Assembly: GCA_937924755.1 (NCBI GenBank)
Contig: CALEVZ010000014.1
Coordinates: 62,001-126,000, forward strand
Reading direction: 5' to 3'
Source of the DNA: an uncultured bacterium
GTDB taxonomy: Bacteria; Acidobacteriota; Thermoanaerobaculia; Thermoanaerobaculales; Thermoanaerobaculaceae
DNA length: 64,000 bases
Of the stretch, positions 42,260-50,824 are shown one piece after another (position 1 is the stretch's first letter; each line of letters starts with the position of its first letter). The position numbers were made by a program, and so were the translations under genes. Under the pieces are notes generated by a model. It searched no databases, was not told where the DNA came from, and saw only the letters and a list, made by a program, of their open reading frames with translations.

Positions 42260-42724
42260 CTAGAAGACGCCCTTCTCCGCCAGCGCCTTGCAAAACTCGT
42301 CGAACGGGAACACCCCCATGTGACGGAGCACCTCTTCCCCCTTCGGGTTGAACACCAGCTGGGTGGGCATCACCATGATCTTGTGCGCCCGTGCCACCTG
42401 TGGATGCTGCTGGATCCCGAAGTTGCGGACAGCCACCCGGTCATCGAGCAGCCGTTGCAGTTCCTGCAGGGTCGGCTGCATGGCCTGACAGGGGATGCAG
42501 GCCTCGCCGCCGAACTCGACGATCCTCCACCTGCCGCCGCCGATCAGCGAGGACAGCTCATGCGGCGTCGCGGCCGCAACCGGCGCCGGCCCTGCAGCCG
42601 GCTGGGCGGCGGTTGCCGCGGTCGCCGCGACGAGGGAGAAAACCAAGGCGGGAGAGAGCACATCGAAGACTTTCACGTTCCTCACCCCCGGCGCCTCGCA
42701 ACCAAACTGGCGGAGCCGTCGCAT
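42260..42724 (-). CDS. Exported thioredoxin-family protein (start ATG 42724 or a downstream GTG near 42676-42685)
   Basis: FGGEACIPCQAMQPTLQELQRLL...MVMPTQLVFNPKGEEVLRHMGVFPFDEF. Confidence 0.85.
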   Translation of the reverse strand: MRRLRQFGCEAPGVRNVKVFDVLSPALVFSLVAATAATAAQPAAGPAPVAAATPHELSSLIGGGRWRIVEFGGEACIPCQAMQPTLQELQRLLDDRVAVRNFGIQQHPQVARAHKIMVMPTQLVFNPKGEEVLRHMGVFPFDEFCKALAEKGVF

Positions 42725-42770
42725 TTCGTCATCCTGCGAAACGTAGGATAGCTTTTTCGACCTGTCAAGC
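42722..42770 (-). promoter_or_regulatory. Putative ArsR-type promoter/operator upstream of thioredoxin gene
   Basis: Minus strand TTGACA-N17-TACGTT, then GTTTCG-N8-CGAAAT ending at ATG 42724; near-copy of the arsR upstream site. Confidence 0.6.
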
Positions 42771-42949
42771 CTTCTCCGCCCCGGCGCTGCCGGCGTGCAG
42801 GCCGGGGCCCGCCTCCCTCCGACCGCCCTCCCCGCCCCTTCGAGCTCGTCGCGAGCGAGGCCCCCTGCGGCCATGGCCCCGCGGCCGTCGGCCCTGCGCA
42901 CGGCAGCGGTCGACCCCGACAGTAACGCCGTCGGTCCTGCGCCCCACCC

Positions 42950-43702
42950 TCAGTGCAAGAGCAAATAGGCGCGGTGCACGGCAAGGCCCACGAGGGCCAA
43001 CGCAAAGAGGCGGGCAACCAGCAACGAGCGGACGCGCCTGGCCATGAAACGCGCTCCCAGCTGGGCGCCGACGAGCGCCGTCACCGAGGAAAGTCCCAAC
43101 ATCACCCAGTCGAAGCGCGCCGCCGGCAAATGGGTGAGAAAGGCCGAATACGATGGTAAGGTCACGATCACGCTGTTGGTCGCCGCGGCAATCCGTGCCG
43201 TGTAGCCCAGCATCACCAGGGTCGGCATCATCAGGAAGCCCGGGCCGACCCCCAAAAAGCCGGCGAACACACCGATGAAACCGCCCGCAACCACACCCTT
43301 CAGCCGCGCCGCGGGCTTGGGGACGATCTCCTTTGCGTCATCCTGGGGCGGCGGAAAGGCCATGCGGACCGCCAAGAAGACCAGCACCACAAGGTAGATC
43401 CACCAGACAACAGCGGTCGGAACGAATTTTAGAAGCCACACACCGAGCGGCGCCATCGCCGTGGTGAGCAGCATCAGCGGAATGGCCATGCGCCAGTCCA
43501 CCATACGGCGGCGGGCAAAGGCAACGGCGCCGGAGATCGCCGTCAGCCCGTTGAGCCACAAGCTCCACGGCATGATCACGTGCTTCAGTTCGAAGCCGAA
43601 GATCCCCAGCACCGGCGTGGCGATGAACGCCACCCCGAGGCCCAGCATACCGGCAAGAAAAGAAAGCCCGAACAGCACCAGCGGAATGACGACGTAAAGC
43701 AC
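42950..43702 (-). CDS. Sulfite exporter TauE/SafE family permease
   Basis: LSFLAGMLGLGVAFIATPVL...GVFAGFLGVGPGFLMMPTLVMLG. Confidence 0.88.
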   Translation of the reverse strand: MLYVVIPLVLFGLSFLAGMLGLGVAFIATPVLGIFGFELKHVIMPWSLWLNGLTAISGAVAFARRRMVDWRMAIPLMLLTTAMAPLGVWLLKFVPTAVVWWIYLVVLVFLAVRMAFPPPQDDAKEIVPKPAARLKGVVAGGFIGVFAGFLGVGPGFLMMPTLVMLGYTARIAAATNSVIVTLPSYSAFLTHLPAARFDWVMLGLSSVTALVGAQLGARFMARRVRSLLVARLFALALVGLAVHRAYLLLH

Positions 43703-43703
43703 G

Positions 43704-44429
43704 TCATGGGCCTTTCCCGCCGCAGCGGGCCTTGACCACATCGGGCCGACCCGGCTTGACGGCGTAGCCGAAGTCAGTCAGCGGCGTGACGGCAAACGCC
43801 TCTTGGACGGGCAGGCTGAGCACTTTCAGGGCAAAAGCCTTCTGGACTTCCTGCACGCGCACGATCTGTGCCGCATCGCAGCCCCCGCTGCGCAACGCGC
43901 TTTCCAAGACCGTGAGTTCGGGAGGGCGCAAACCGGGACGCACGGCCACTTTGACCGCCTTGCCGGTCGAGCGCCGGGCGAGCACCCACTCGTCGCCCAG
44001 CGCCGGGTCGACGACGAGCGTACCGTAGCCGACCCGCGCCCCCGTGAGATAGGCCGCCACATCGCCGTAACAGGCCGAGCCGTTGACCGCCGCCACCACG
44101 TCGGTGCGGTCCACCACCCCCTCCGGGAACAGGTGTTTGAGGCCGTAGATCAGCCCCGCCGCCGCCACGGCCAGTCCATCACAGGCGTGGCCGTGGAAAC
44201 GCACGAGATCCTCCACCGTGACCGTCTGGGGCTGCCCCGACATCGGCCCCAGACTCGACTCGGTGTCGAGGACACGGACGGCCGGCAGAGAGGGGAATTG
44301 CAACAGATCCGCGGTACTCAGCGCCGCCGCCGGCTCATCCGTCCCAGCCGCCACCGCCTCCGGCATCGCCCCGGCAGACGCGGCCACGGTTTGGGCGAGA
44401 ACCATCACCCACGAGGGCCAGCTCCTCAT
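43704..44429 (-). CDS. FmdE-domain protein (formylmethanofuran dehydrogenase subunit E-like)
   Basis: VEDLVRFHGHACDGLAVAAAG...VVAAVNGSACYGDVAAYLTGARVGYGTLVVDP. Confidence 0.75.
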   Translation of the reverse strand: MRSWPSWVMVLAQTVAASAGAMPEAVAAGTDEPAAALSTADLLQFPSLPAVRVLDTESSLGPMSGQPQTVTVEDLVRFHGHACDGLAVAAAGLIYGLKHLFPEGVVDRTDVVAAVNGSACYGDVAAYLTGARVGYGTLVVDPALGDEWVLARRSTGKAVKVAVRPGLRPPELTVLESALRSGGCDAAQIVRVQEVQKAFALKVLSLPVQEAFAVTPLTDFGYAVKPGRPDVVKARCGGKGP

Positions 44430-44474
44430 CGAGCCTCTTGCGCGAATGGCAGCGTACCCTTCCCCACCATACCA

Positions 44475-44819
44475 TCATCCACGGGAACCTTGCAGACGCG
44501 CACGCAACAGCGGCGCCAACTCGTCGATGGCCGGCGGCCCCATGGAAACGATCTCCTCCCCCACCGTGACCACCGGGTACACCGCGAGACCGAGCGTGTT
44601 GACCATGCGCAGCACAGCCCCGTCGCGGTGCAGGTTCAGCTTGCGGGAGGCGTCCACCAGCTCCACCGGGACACCGGGCACCGCCGCGGCCACCGCCGCG
44701 CGCAGCGCCTCCGCTTCCTCGACGCTCATCCCCATAGGGCCGCAGCAGGTGGCCCCCTCGCCGCACGGATTCACCGGCGGCGTGAAGTACACACGCACGT
44801 GAGACTGGTTTCCCGTCAC
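44475..44819 (-). CDS. Small thioredoxin-fold, ArsD-like protein with NPC-x5-CC motif
   Basis: VYFTPPVNPCGEGATCCGPMGMS...YPVVTVGEEIVSMGPPAIDELAPLL; GTG start overlaps arsA stop. Confidence 0.6.
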   Translation of the reverse strand: MTGNQSHVRVYFTPPVNPCGEGATCCGPMGMSVEEAEALRAAVAAAVPGVPVELVDASRKLNLHRDGAVLRMVNTLGLAVYPVVTVGEEIVSMGPPAIDELAPLLRARLQGSRG

Positions 44820-46624
44820 CGTCCGCTCCTTTCGCCTGCGCTCTCGCCCCACAACTCCGCCGCCACCTCAGCCAATGCCGCCATCCCGACCACTTCGTCA
44901 TCGCGCAGCGTGAGATCGAACCGCGGCACGCCGAAGTCGCGGCGGATGGCGTACAGGTAGTGCTGCTGCGCCTCGCGCCGGACCTTCAAAAGCGCCGTGG
45001 TGCAGGCATGGTCGGGCAGCACCATGTTGGCCACCACCCCGGCGGTGGGGATGCCGGCGGCCGCCAGGTCGTCGCGTGCTCGCAGTGCCTCCAGCAGAGG
45101 CGTCTTTTCCGGCAGCACCACGAAAATCAAGGCGGTCAGGGCCGGATCCTTGAGCATCGCCACCGCGTCCCGGTAGCGCTCCCGCGTGCGCTCGTACGAC
45201 TGCGTGCCGGGGCGCATCGCCACCATCATCTCCACCTGCTTCTCCCACGAGAAGGGTAGCGACAGAAGGCGCAGAGTGTGGCCGGTGGGGGCTGTATCGA
45301 AGACAACGACCGGGTAGGTGTCGTCGGTGAGGTAGGCGAGAAAACGCTCGAACGCCGCCATTTCCTCGGTGCAGGGGGAGTTGAGCTCCTCCTCCATGGC
45401 TGCGAGCGTGGCCGCGTCGAAGCGCCCGCGCGACTCGTCGAGGATCCGCCTGCGGTACTCCCGCACCGCGACCTCTTGGTCCACCCGCGCCACGAACAGA
45501 TTGGGCTGGCCGGGGACCGGCGTCGGCGCGTCGGTCGCCTCGCACCCCAGTACCCGGCCGGTGTGGGCCGCCGGATCGGTGGTCACGAGCAGTGTGCGCA
45601 CCCCCTGACGCGCCAGGTGCAGCGCGGTGGCGGCGGACACCACGGTCTTGCCGACGCCGCCTTTGCCCACGAAGAAGAGCCGCCGCCGGCCACCGTCTCC
45701 GGGCAGCAGTAGCGCACGCGGCGACAGGAGGGCCTGCGACGGCCGCCCGTCCTCACGTCCCTCCAGCAGGCGGGCGAAGGCCGCCAGCGCCGGGGCGCCG
45801 ATGATCTCCACGAACGTCTCGTCCACCAGACTGATTGGCACACCCGGGAAGAGCTTGTCGACCTCGGCGATGTAGGACTGCTGCATGGCCCGCCGGCGGG
45901 CGAAAAAGCCGTTGTCGCCCTCACCCGCCGGCAGCACGTGGTTGATGATCAACCGCTGCACCGCAATGCCCAGGGCGGCCAGCTCCTTGGCCGTGCGCGC
46001 GGCTTCGTCCAGCGACGTCCTCTCCGGGATGGTGACGAAAACGAACGAGGTCGTGCCGGCGTCGCGCAACGCCGCGATGGCCCGGTCGTACTTTTCCTTG
46101 CCGGCCTGAATGGAGGTCACCGGCCCGAGGCAGGTCTGACCCGAGGTCTTGGCAGCCTCCTCGATGTGCCGGCTCCAGTCCACCGGCAGCTCGAGCAGGC
46201 GCAGAGTGTGACCGGTCGGGGCGGTGTCGAACACCACCAGGTCGTACTCCGGATCCACGAGAAAGTCGGTGAAGCGGTCGAAGGCGGCGATCTCGGTGGT
46301 GCACGGCGAGCGGAACTGCTCCTCGATCACCGCCAAGATCTCGTCGGGCAGGACACCGCGCATCGGCGCGAGCAACTTCTCCCGGTAGGCCTCCGTGGCG
46401 CCGTCGGGGTCGATCTCGACGGCAAACAGGTTCGGCACCCCGCGGATGGCGGTGGCCTGCGCGCCGACCGGCTGCTGAAAAACGTCGCCGACATTGCTGG
46501 CGGGATCGGTGGAGACGATGAGCGTTTTGACGCCGCCCTCGGCCGCGGCGACCGCCGTGGCGCAGGCGCAGGTGGTCTTGCCCACCCCGCCCTTGCCGGA
46601 GAAAAACATGAATCTCGCAGTCAT
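44816..46624 (-). CDS. arsA: Arsenite-translocating ATPase ArsA, two-domain
   Basis: Two P-loops (SGKGGVGKTT, VGKGGVGKTV), two DTAPTGHTLRLL; Cys in SPCTTEIAAF, SGQTCLGP, SPCTEEMAAF; ATG at 46624. Confidence 0.97.
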   Translation of the reverse strand: MTARFMFFSGKGGVGKTTCACATAVAAAEGGVKTLIVSTDPASNVGDVFQQPVGAQATAIRGVPNLFAVEIDPDGATEAYREKLLAPMRGVLPDEILAVIEEQFRSPCTTEIAAFDRFTDFLVDPEYDLVVFDTAPTGHTLRLLELPVDWSRHIEEAAKTSGQTCLGPVTSIQAGKEKYDRAIAALRDAGTTSFVFVTIPERTSLDEAARTAKELAALGIAVQRLIINHVLPAGEGDNGFFARRRAMQQSYIAEVDKLFPGVPISLVDETFVEIIGAPALAAFARLLEGREDGRPSQALLSPRALLLPGDGGRRRLFFVGKGGVGKTVVSAATALHLARQGVRTLLVTTDPAAHTGRVLGCEATDAPTPVPGQPNLFVARVDQEVAVREYRRRILDESRGRFDAATLAAMEEELNSPCTEEMAAFERFLAYLTDDTYPVVVFDTAPTGHTLRLLSLPFSWEKQVEMMVAMRPGTQSYERTRERYRDAVAMLKDPALTALIFVVLPEKTPLLEALRARDDLAAAGIPTAGVVANMVLPDHACTTALLKVRREAQQHYLYAIRRDFGVPRFDLTLRDDEVVGMAALAEVAAELWGESAGERSGR

Positions 46625-47010
46625 TTTCGGTCCTCTTTTCCTGCTCCCGCGACCTCCTGAGCCAGGCGCCGCGCCGCCTGGGTGGCGGAGGTGAGAACCG
46701 GGCACCACACCGGCGGAATGTCTACGTCCCTTTCGCCGCGGGCGAGCCGCTCGAAGCCCGGACGCAGCTTGCGCAGGTTGGCGAGCGACGAGATGAACAT
46801 GATCGCCATGCCGCCCATCACCGCCGCCAGCGCCAGGACGAGGAGTCCCAGAAACGAGGGGCGACCGGTCATGGCCGCACGGGCGAGCCCTGCCGCCGCC
46901 GCCGACACCACGACCCAGGCGGCCAGCACCGCGAGGTAGGCACGCAGGTTGGCGGCACAAAACGGCTGCAGACGACCGTCGGGCGCGGGGCGCGAAGGCT
47001 CACCGGCCAT
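46621..47010 (-). CDS. Hypothetical two-TM membrane protein in ars operon
   Basis: MAGEPSRPAPDGRLQPFCAANLRAYLAVLAAWVVVSAAAAG...FLGLLVLALAAVMGGMAIMFISSLANL; overlaps arsA and arsD. Confidence 0.6.
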   Translation of the reverse strand: MAGEPSRPAPDGRLQPFCAANLRAYLAVLAAWVVVSAAAAGLARAAMTGRPSFLGLLVLALAAVMGGMAIMFISSLANLRKLRPGFERLARGERDVDIPPVWCPVLTSATQAARRLAQEVAGAGKEDRK

Positions 47011-47332
47011 CGCCGGCCCCCTCGTTCTTGCTCCATTCCTCGATCTGCTCGAAGGTGGGATAGGCGCCTTCGAGCACGACTTTCCCGTCCGCCACCACCA
47101 CCGGCAGGGCGGCAACCCCTCGGTTCTTGATGATCGTGAACACCGCCGGCGTCTGGGCGAAACGCATCGGCTGCTGGTTGAGCAGGAGTCGGCTGAGTCG
47201 GACCCTGCCCGCCAGCTCCGCCTCGGTGCGCCGCACGGTTTCACCGAAGCGCACCAGCGTTTCATCCGGCTCCGGCCCGCACACTCCGGTGGCGCAGCAC
47301 AGCGCCGGTTCGAAGATCTCAATCTCCTTCAT
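47000..47332 (-). CDS. arsD: Arsenite metallochaperone ArsD
   Basis: EIEIFEPALCCATGVCGPEPDETLVRF...RFAQTPAVFTIIKNRGVAALPVVVADGKVV. Confidence 0.95.
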   Translation of the reverse strand: MKEIEIFEPALCCATGVCGPEPDETLVRFGETVRRTEAELAGRVRLSRLLLNQQPMRFAQTPAVFTIIKNRGVAALPVVVADGKVVLEGAYPTFEQIEEWSKNEGAGDGR

Positions 47333-47680
47333 CCGCAAACCTCCTTCTTCGTCCGCGACCATCCGTGGCCTGCAACGCCCCCGTGCCGCCCGCAGGTGGC
47401 TGATCGCAGCTTTTATCGGACTCCTCTCACGCGTGGGATCGCCCCCGCACGCCTGCCATGCACTTCGCGCTCATCGATCGCCCGGTCGTCGGCCCCGCGA
47501 GCCCGTGCCACCAACCAAGCGCCCGTGCCGACTCTTCGGTCACCCCGCCGTTCGACCTTGCCGGGATGATCGGCGGGGAAGGGCAAGCCGTGGTCGATGG
47601 TGATGGGCGTCATGGCCACGCCAGCGGCGCTGCGGAGAGCGAGGACCCCTCCGGGAAATCTCCAGATCATCATCCGCCCG

Positions 47681-48097
47681 TCAACCACAGCATCCGCCCT
47701 GGCGGGGCGCGGCGTTGGCCGCATAATCCACGCCCAGGGTTTCGGACAGCAGACGGTTGGTGTCCTGCAGGAACTGGACGAGGGTGGCTGCCGCCCGCTC
47801 CCGCTCCTGCACCAGGGGTGACGACTGGATCTCACCCTGCAAGCGGTTCAGCTCGGCGAGGTCAGGCCCGAACAGCCCTTTCCCCCGCGCCCTGGCACTC
47901 TGAAACGTGCGGGAAAGTTCCGCCAGCCGCTGCTGCGCCTGTCGAAGGGTGGCGTCGCTCTCGCAGCGCTCGCGGGCGTCGGTCCAACGCCGCCACTCGT
48001 CCGAGTCCATGATCGCCCGGGCGAACGCCTCGGCCGCCTCGGCGACCGTCAACACCATCGTGGAAGCCGTCGTCGCCATCGAGCCCTCCCTATCCAT
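47681..48097 (-). CDS. YlbF/YmcA-like protein ending in GGCCG
   Basis: TVAEAAEAFARAIMDSDEWRRWTDARERCESDATLRQAQQRLAELSRTFQ; C-terminus APRQGGCCG. Confidence 0.75.
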   Translation of the reverse strand: MDREGSMATTASTMVLTVAEAAEAFARAIMDSDEWRRWTDARERCESDATLRQAQQRLAELSRTFQSARARGKGLFGPDLAELNRLQGEIQSSPLVQERERAAATLVQFLQDTNRLLSETLGVDYAANAAPRQGGCCG

Positions 48098-48314
48098 AGC
48101 AGCAACCCGGTCCGGCGCCCGGCGCACACCCCCCGCCTCCCCGCGCCTGCGACGCGCGCCCCGTGGCCAGGCCGATCGAAGTGAACGTCCGCGCCAGTCG
48201 GTTGGAGCCGCAGGAACCGCAGGTGGGAGCGAGCCCCACACTGTACTGCTCCACCGTCGCCCGCACCTCGCTGACCGTGCCACAGTCCTGACAGATAAAC
48301 TCGTAGACAGGCAT
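48090..48314 (-). CDS. FmdB-family zinc ribbon protein ending in GCCYG
   Basis: MPVYEFICQDCGTVSEVRATVEQYSVGLAPTCGSCGSNRLARTFTS. Confidence 0.85.
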   Translation of the reverse strand: MPVYEFICQDCGTVSEVRATVEQYSVGLAPTCGSCGSNRLARTFTSIGLATGRASQARGGGGCAPGAGPGCCYG

Positions 48315-48320
48315 AAGTTT

Positions 48321-49202
48321 CTACACCTCCACGGCCGGCACCACGAGGACCGGCACCGGGCTCTCCCGCGCCACGTCATGCGACGTGGAGCCGATGAGCC
48401 GGCTTTTCACTCCGCCGCGCCCGTGGCGACCCACCACGAGAAGCTGCGGCTGCCACTGGGCACTCGCCCGCAGCAAACCCTTCACCGGGTGATCGGTGCA
48501 CATCTCCTGGGACACCTGGCGGGCGCCGAGGCGGCGCAGCTCGTCGGCCAACGTGTCGAGGCGGGCCGCGTCCTCACGGTTGAACTCATCAAGGCGGCTG
48601 GCCAGGTGGGGGAAGATGCGCGAGTGCTCCTGCACGTGCACCAGGTGGATCTCCGCCCCTCTTGCGGCGAGCTGTCGGGCGACCTCGAGCGCGCCGGCGG
48701 TGGCCGGGGAAAAATCCGTGGCCATGAGCACCTTGCCGAAAAGCGAGTGACAGAAGTCGGCGCACTCCTCACGCGACATCTCGCTCAACCGATTGGCCTT
48801 GATGACGAGCACCGGCAGCGTGACGTGGCGCAGAATGGCGTCCGCGACGGCACCCAGCCAGACCTCCTTGACCCAGGAGCTGCCGTGAGAGCCGAGCACC
48901 ACCACCTCGGCCTCTTCCTCACGGGCGATGCGCTCCATCTCGAGATAGGGCACCCCGAACTCCAGCCGCCAGGAAGCCTCGATCCCAGCATCGCGGACTA
49001 TTTGCGCCTGGCGTTCCAGCTTGGGCGCGTGATCGGCCCTCAGGTGCTCCTCGAGACCGGCCGCGCCGCCGCCGTACTTGATGCTGTGAACGTGAGCCAA
49101 AGTCACGTGGACAAGCCCCAGGCTGCCCCACCCGGCCACGCAGCCGACGGCGATGTCCGATGCCTGAGAGAGATCCGTCGCGAACAGCACCCGCCTAAAC
49201 AT
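48321..49202 (-). CDS. Tandem universal stress protein (UspA)
   Basis: Two USP domains: FRRVLFATDLS...VVVLGSHGSS and FGKVLMATDFSPA...LLVVGRHGRGG. Confidence 0.92.
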   Translation of the reverse strand: MFRRVLFATDLSQASDIAVGCVAGWGSLGLVHVTLAHVHSIKYGGGAAGLEEHLRADHAPKLERQAQIVRDAGIEASWRLEFGVPYLEMERIAREEEAEVVVLGSHGSSWVKEVWLGAVADAILRHVTLPVLVIKANRLSEMSREECADFCHSLFGKVLMATDFSPATAGALEVARQLAARGAEIHLVHVQEHSRIFPHLASRLDEFNREDAARLDTLADELRRLGARQVSQEMCTDHPVKGLLRASAQWQPQLLVVGRHGRGGVKSRLIGSTSHDVARESPVPVLVVPAVEV

Positions 49203-50283
49203 GGCCCGCCCCCTTCTGAGCCTGAACCGCAGGCTCGAACCAGTGCTTGGTGGCGATGCAGACTTTGCAGACGGACAGCATCACCGGAACCTCCACCAGC
49301 ACCCCGACCACCGTGGCCAGCGCCGCGCCGGAGCCCGGACCGTACAGCGCGATCGCCGTCGCCACCGCCAGCTCGAAGAAGTTGGACGCACCGATCAGCG
49401 CCCCCGGCGCCGCCACCGCGTACTCCACCTTGAACAGCCGCATCAGGCCGTAGGTGAGAGAAGAGTTGAAGTACACCTGGATCAGGATCGGCACAGCGAT
49501 GAGCAGCACGTGAAACCAGCGGGTCGTGATGTTCTCCGCCTGGAACGCGAAGATCACGGTGAGGGTCGCGAGCAGGGCGAGCACCGTGATCGGGTGAAAG
49601 AAGGCGACGAACCTTTCGCTGAACCACTCGATGCCCTTGGCTCGAATCAACCACGAGCGCGACAGCATGCCGGCGGCCAGCGGGATCACCACGAAGACCA
49701 GGACCGAATAGAGCAGCACCTTGAAAGGCACCTCGAGGTCGGTGGCGCCGGAAACCAGCAGCTTGACCACCGGGGCGAAGGCCACCAGCATGATCAAGTC
49801 GTTGACCGAGACTTGCACCAAGGTATAGGCCGGATCGCCATCGGAGAGGTACGACCAGACGAAGACCATCGCCGTGCATGGCGCCGCCGCGAGAATGATC
49901 ACCCCGGCGATGTACTGGCTGGCCAGCTCCGGCCCGATCAAGGGCAGGAACAGGTGCTTGAAGAACACCCACCCGAAGAAGGCCATGGAAAAGGGCTTGA
50001 CCAACCAGTTGACGAAGATCGTCACGAACAGACCCTTCGGCCGCTTACCGACGCGGGCGATGGAAGCGAAGTCGATCTTCAACATCATCGGGTAGATCAT
50101 CAACCAGATCAGCACGGCGATCGGAATGTTGATCTGGCTGCCGGACCCGAACTCCAGTTCGCGCAGGACGCCGATGAGCCCCGGAAAGGCCTTGCCCACC
50201 ACCACGCCCACCACCATGCAAAGGGCCACCCACACCGTCAGGTAGCGCTCAAAGACGTTCATCTGCTTGCTCTGGCCGCTCAT
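49195..50283 (-). CDS. acr3: ACR3-family arsenite efflux permease
   Basis: AAAPCTAMVFVWSYLSDGDPAYTLVQVSVNDLIML; NWLVKPFSMAFFGW; VCKVCIAT. Confidence 0.96.
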   Translation of the reverse strand: MSGQSKQMNVFERYLTVWVALCMVVGVVVGKAFPGLIGVLRELEFGSGSQINIPIAVLIWLMIYPMMLKIDFASIARVGKRPKGLFVTIFVNWLVKPFSMAFFGWVFFKHLFLPLIGPELASQYIAGVIILAAAPCTAMVFVWSYLSDGDPAYTLVQVSVNDLIMLVAFAPVVKLLVSGATDLEVPFKVLLYSVLVFVVIPLAAGMLSRSWLIRAKGIEWFSERFVAFFHPITVLALLATLTVIFAFQAENITTRWFHVLLIAVPILIQVYFNSSLTYGLMRLFKVEYAVAAPGALIGASNFFELAVATAIALYGPGSGAALATVVGVLVEVPVMLSVCKVCIATKHWFEPAVQAQKGAGHV

Positions 50284-50711
50284 TCCATCTCCTCCGGCAC
50301 CCCTGTAGTGTGGCTCACCAGCGGTGCAGCGATCGCGATGCAAGGCCCGGCGGGTGCCGCACAGCCCGAGCTCTGGCGCCCGTCCCGCAGCCGTTGTGCG
50401 CGCTGCCGGTCCCACTCGATCGCCGGGTCGCCGGCGATCTGCTCCCACACGCACTCAAGCAACTGTCCGACCCGCGGTTCGCCGCCGAGCCGGCACCACA
50501 CCCATCTCCCCTCCTTGCTCTGTTCCAAAAGCCCTGCTCGCTCCAGCTCGGAGATATGACGGGACACTGTGGACAACGCCAGACCAGAAAGCTCCTGCAG
50601 CTCCCCGACGCAGAGCTGCCCGTCGCGCAGCGCGGCGAGCAACCGCAAGCGGACCGGGTGTCCGAGGGCCTGGTGGCAGCGAGCGGCGGCAAGAAGTGCG
50701 GTGGCTCTCAT
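50280..50711 (-). CDS. arsR: ArsR-family metalloregulator
   Basis: ALGHPVRLRLLAALRDGQLCVGELQELSGLALSTVSRHISELERAGLL; ATG at 50711; overlaps acr3. Confidence 0.93.
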   Translation of the reverse strand: MRATALLAAARCHQALGHPVRLRLLAALRDGQLCVGELQELSGLALSTVSRHISELERAGLLEQSKEGRWVWCRLGGEPRVGQLLECVWEQIAGDPAIEWDRQRAQRLRDGRQSSGCAAPAGPCIAIAAPLVSHTTGVPEEME

Positions 50712-50756
50712 TTCGTCACCGCGCGAAATATAGATTCGGCCTGGCTTGCTGTCAAG
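50709..50756 (-). promoter_or_regulatory. Putative sigma70-type promoter and ArsR operator for arsR operon
   Basis: Minus strand TTGACA-N17-TATATT; ATTTCG-N8-CGAAAT palindrome ending at the arsR ATG. Confidence 0.65.
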
Positions 50757-50824
50757 GGGCCGCACCACCTTTGCATCGGTTCACCGCGCCCGCAGCGAAG
50801 GAAGTCGCCACGACACCGCGCCCA

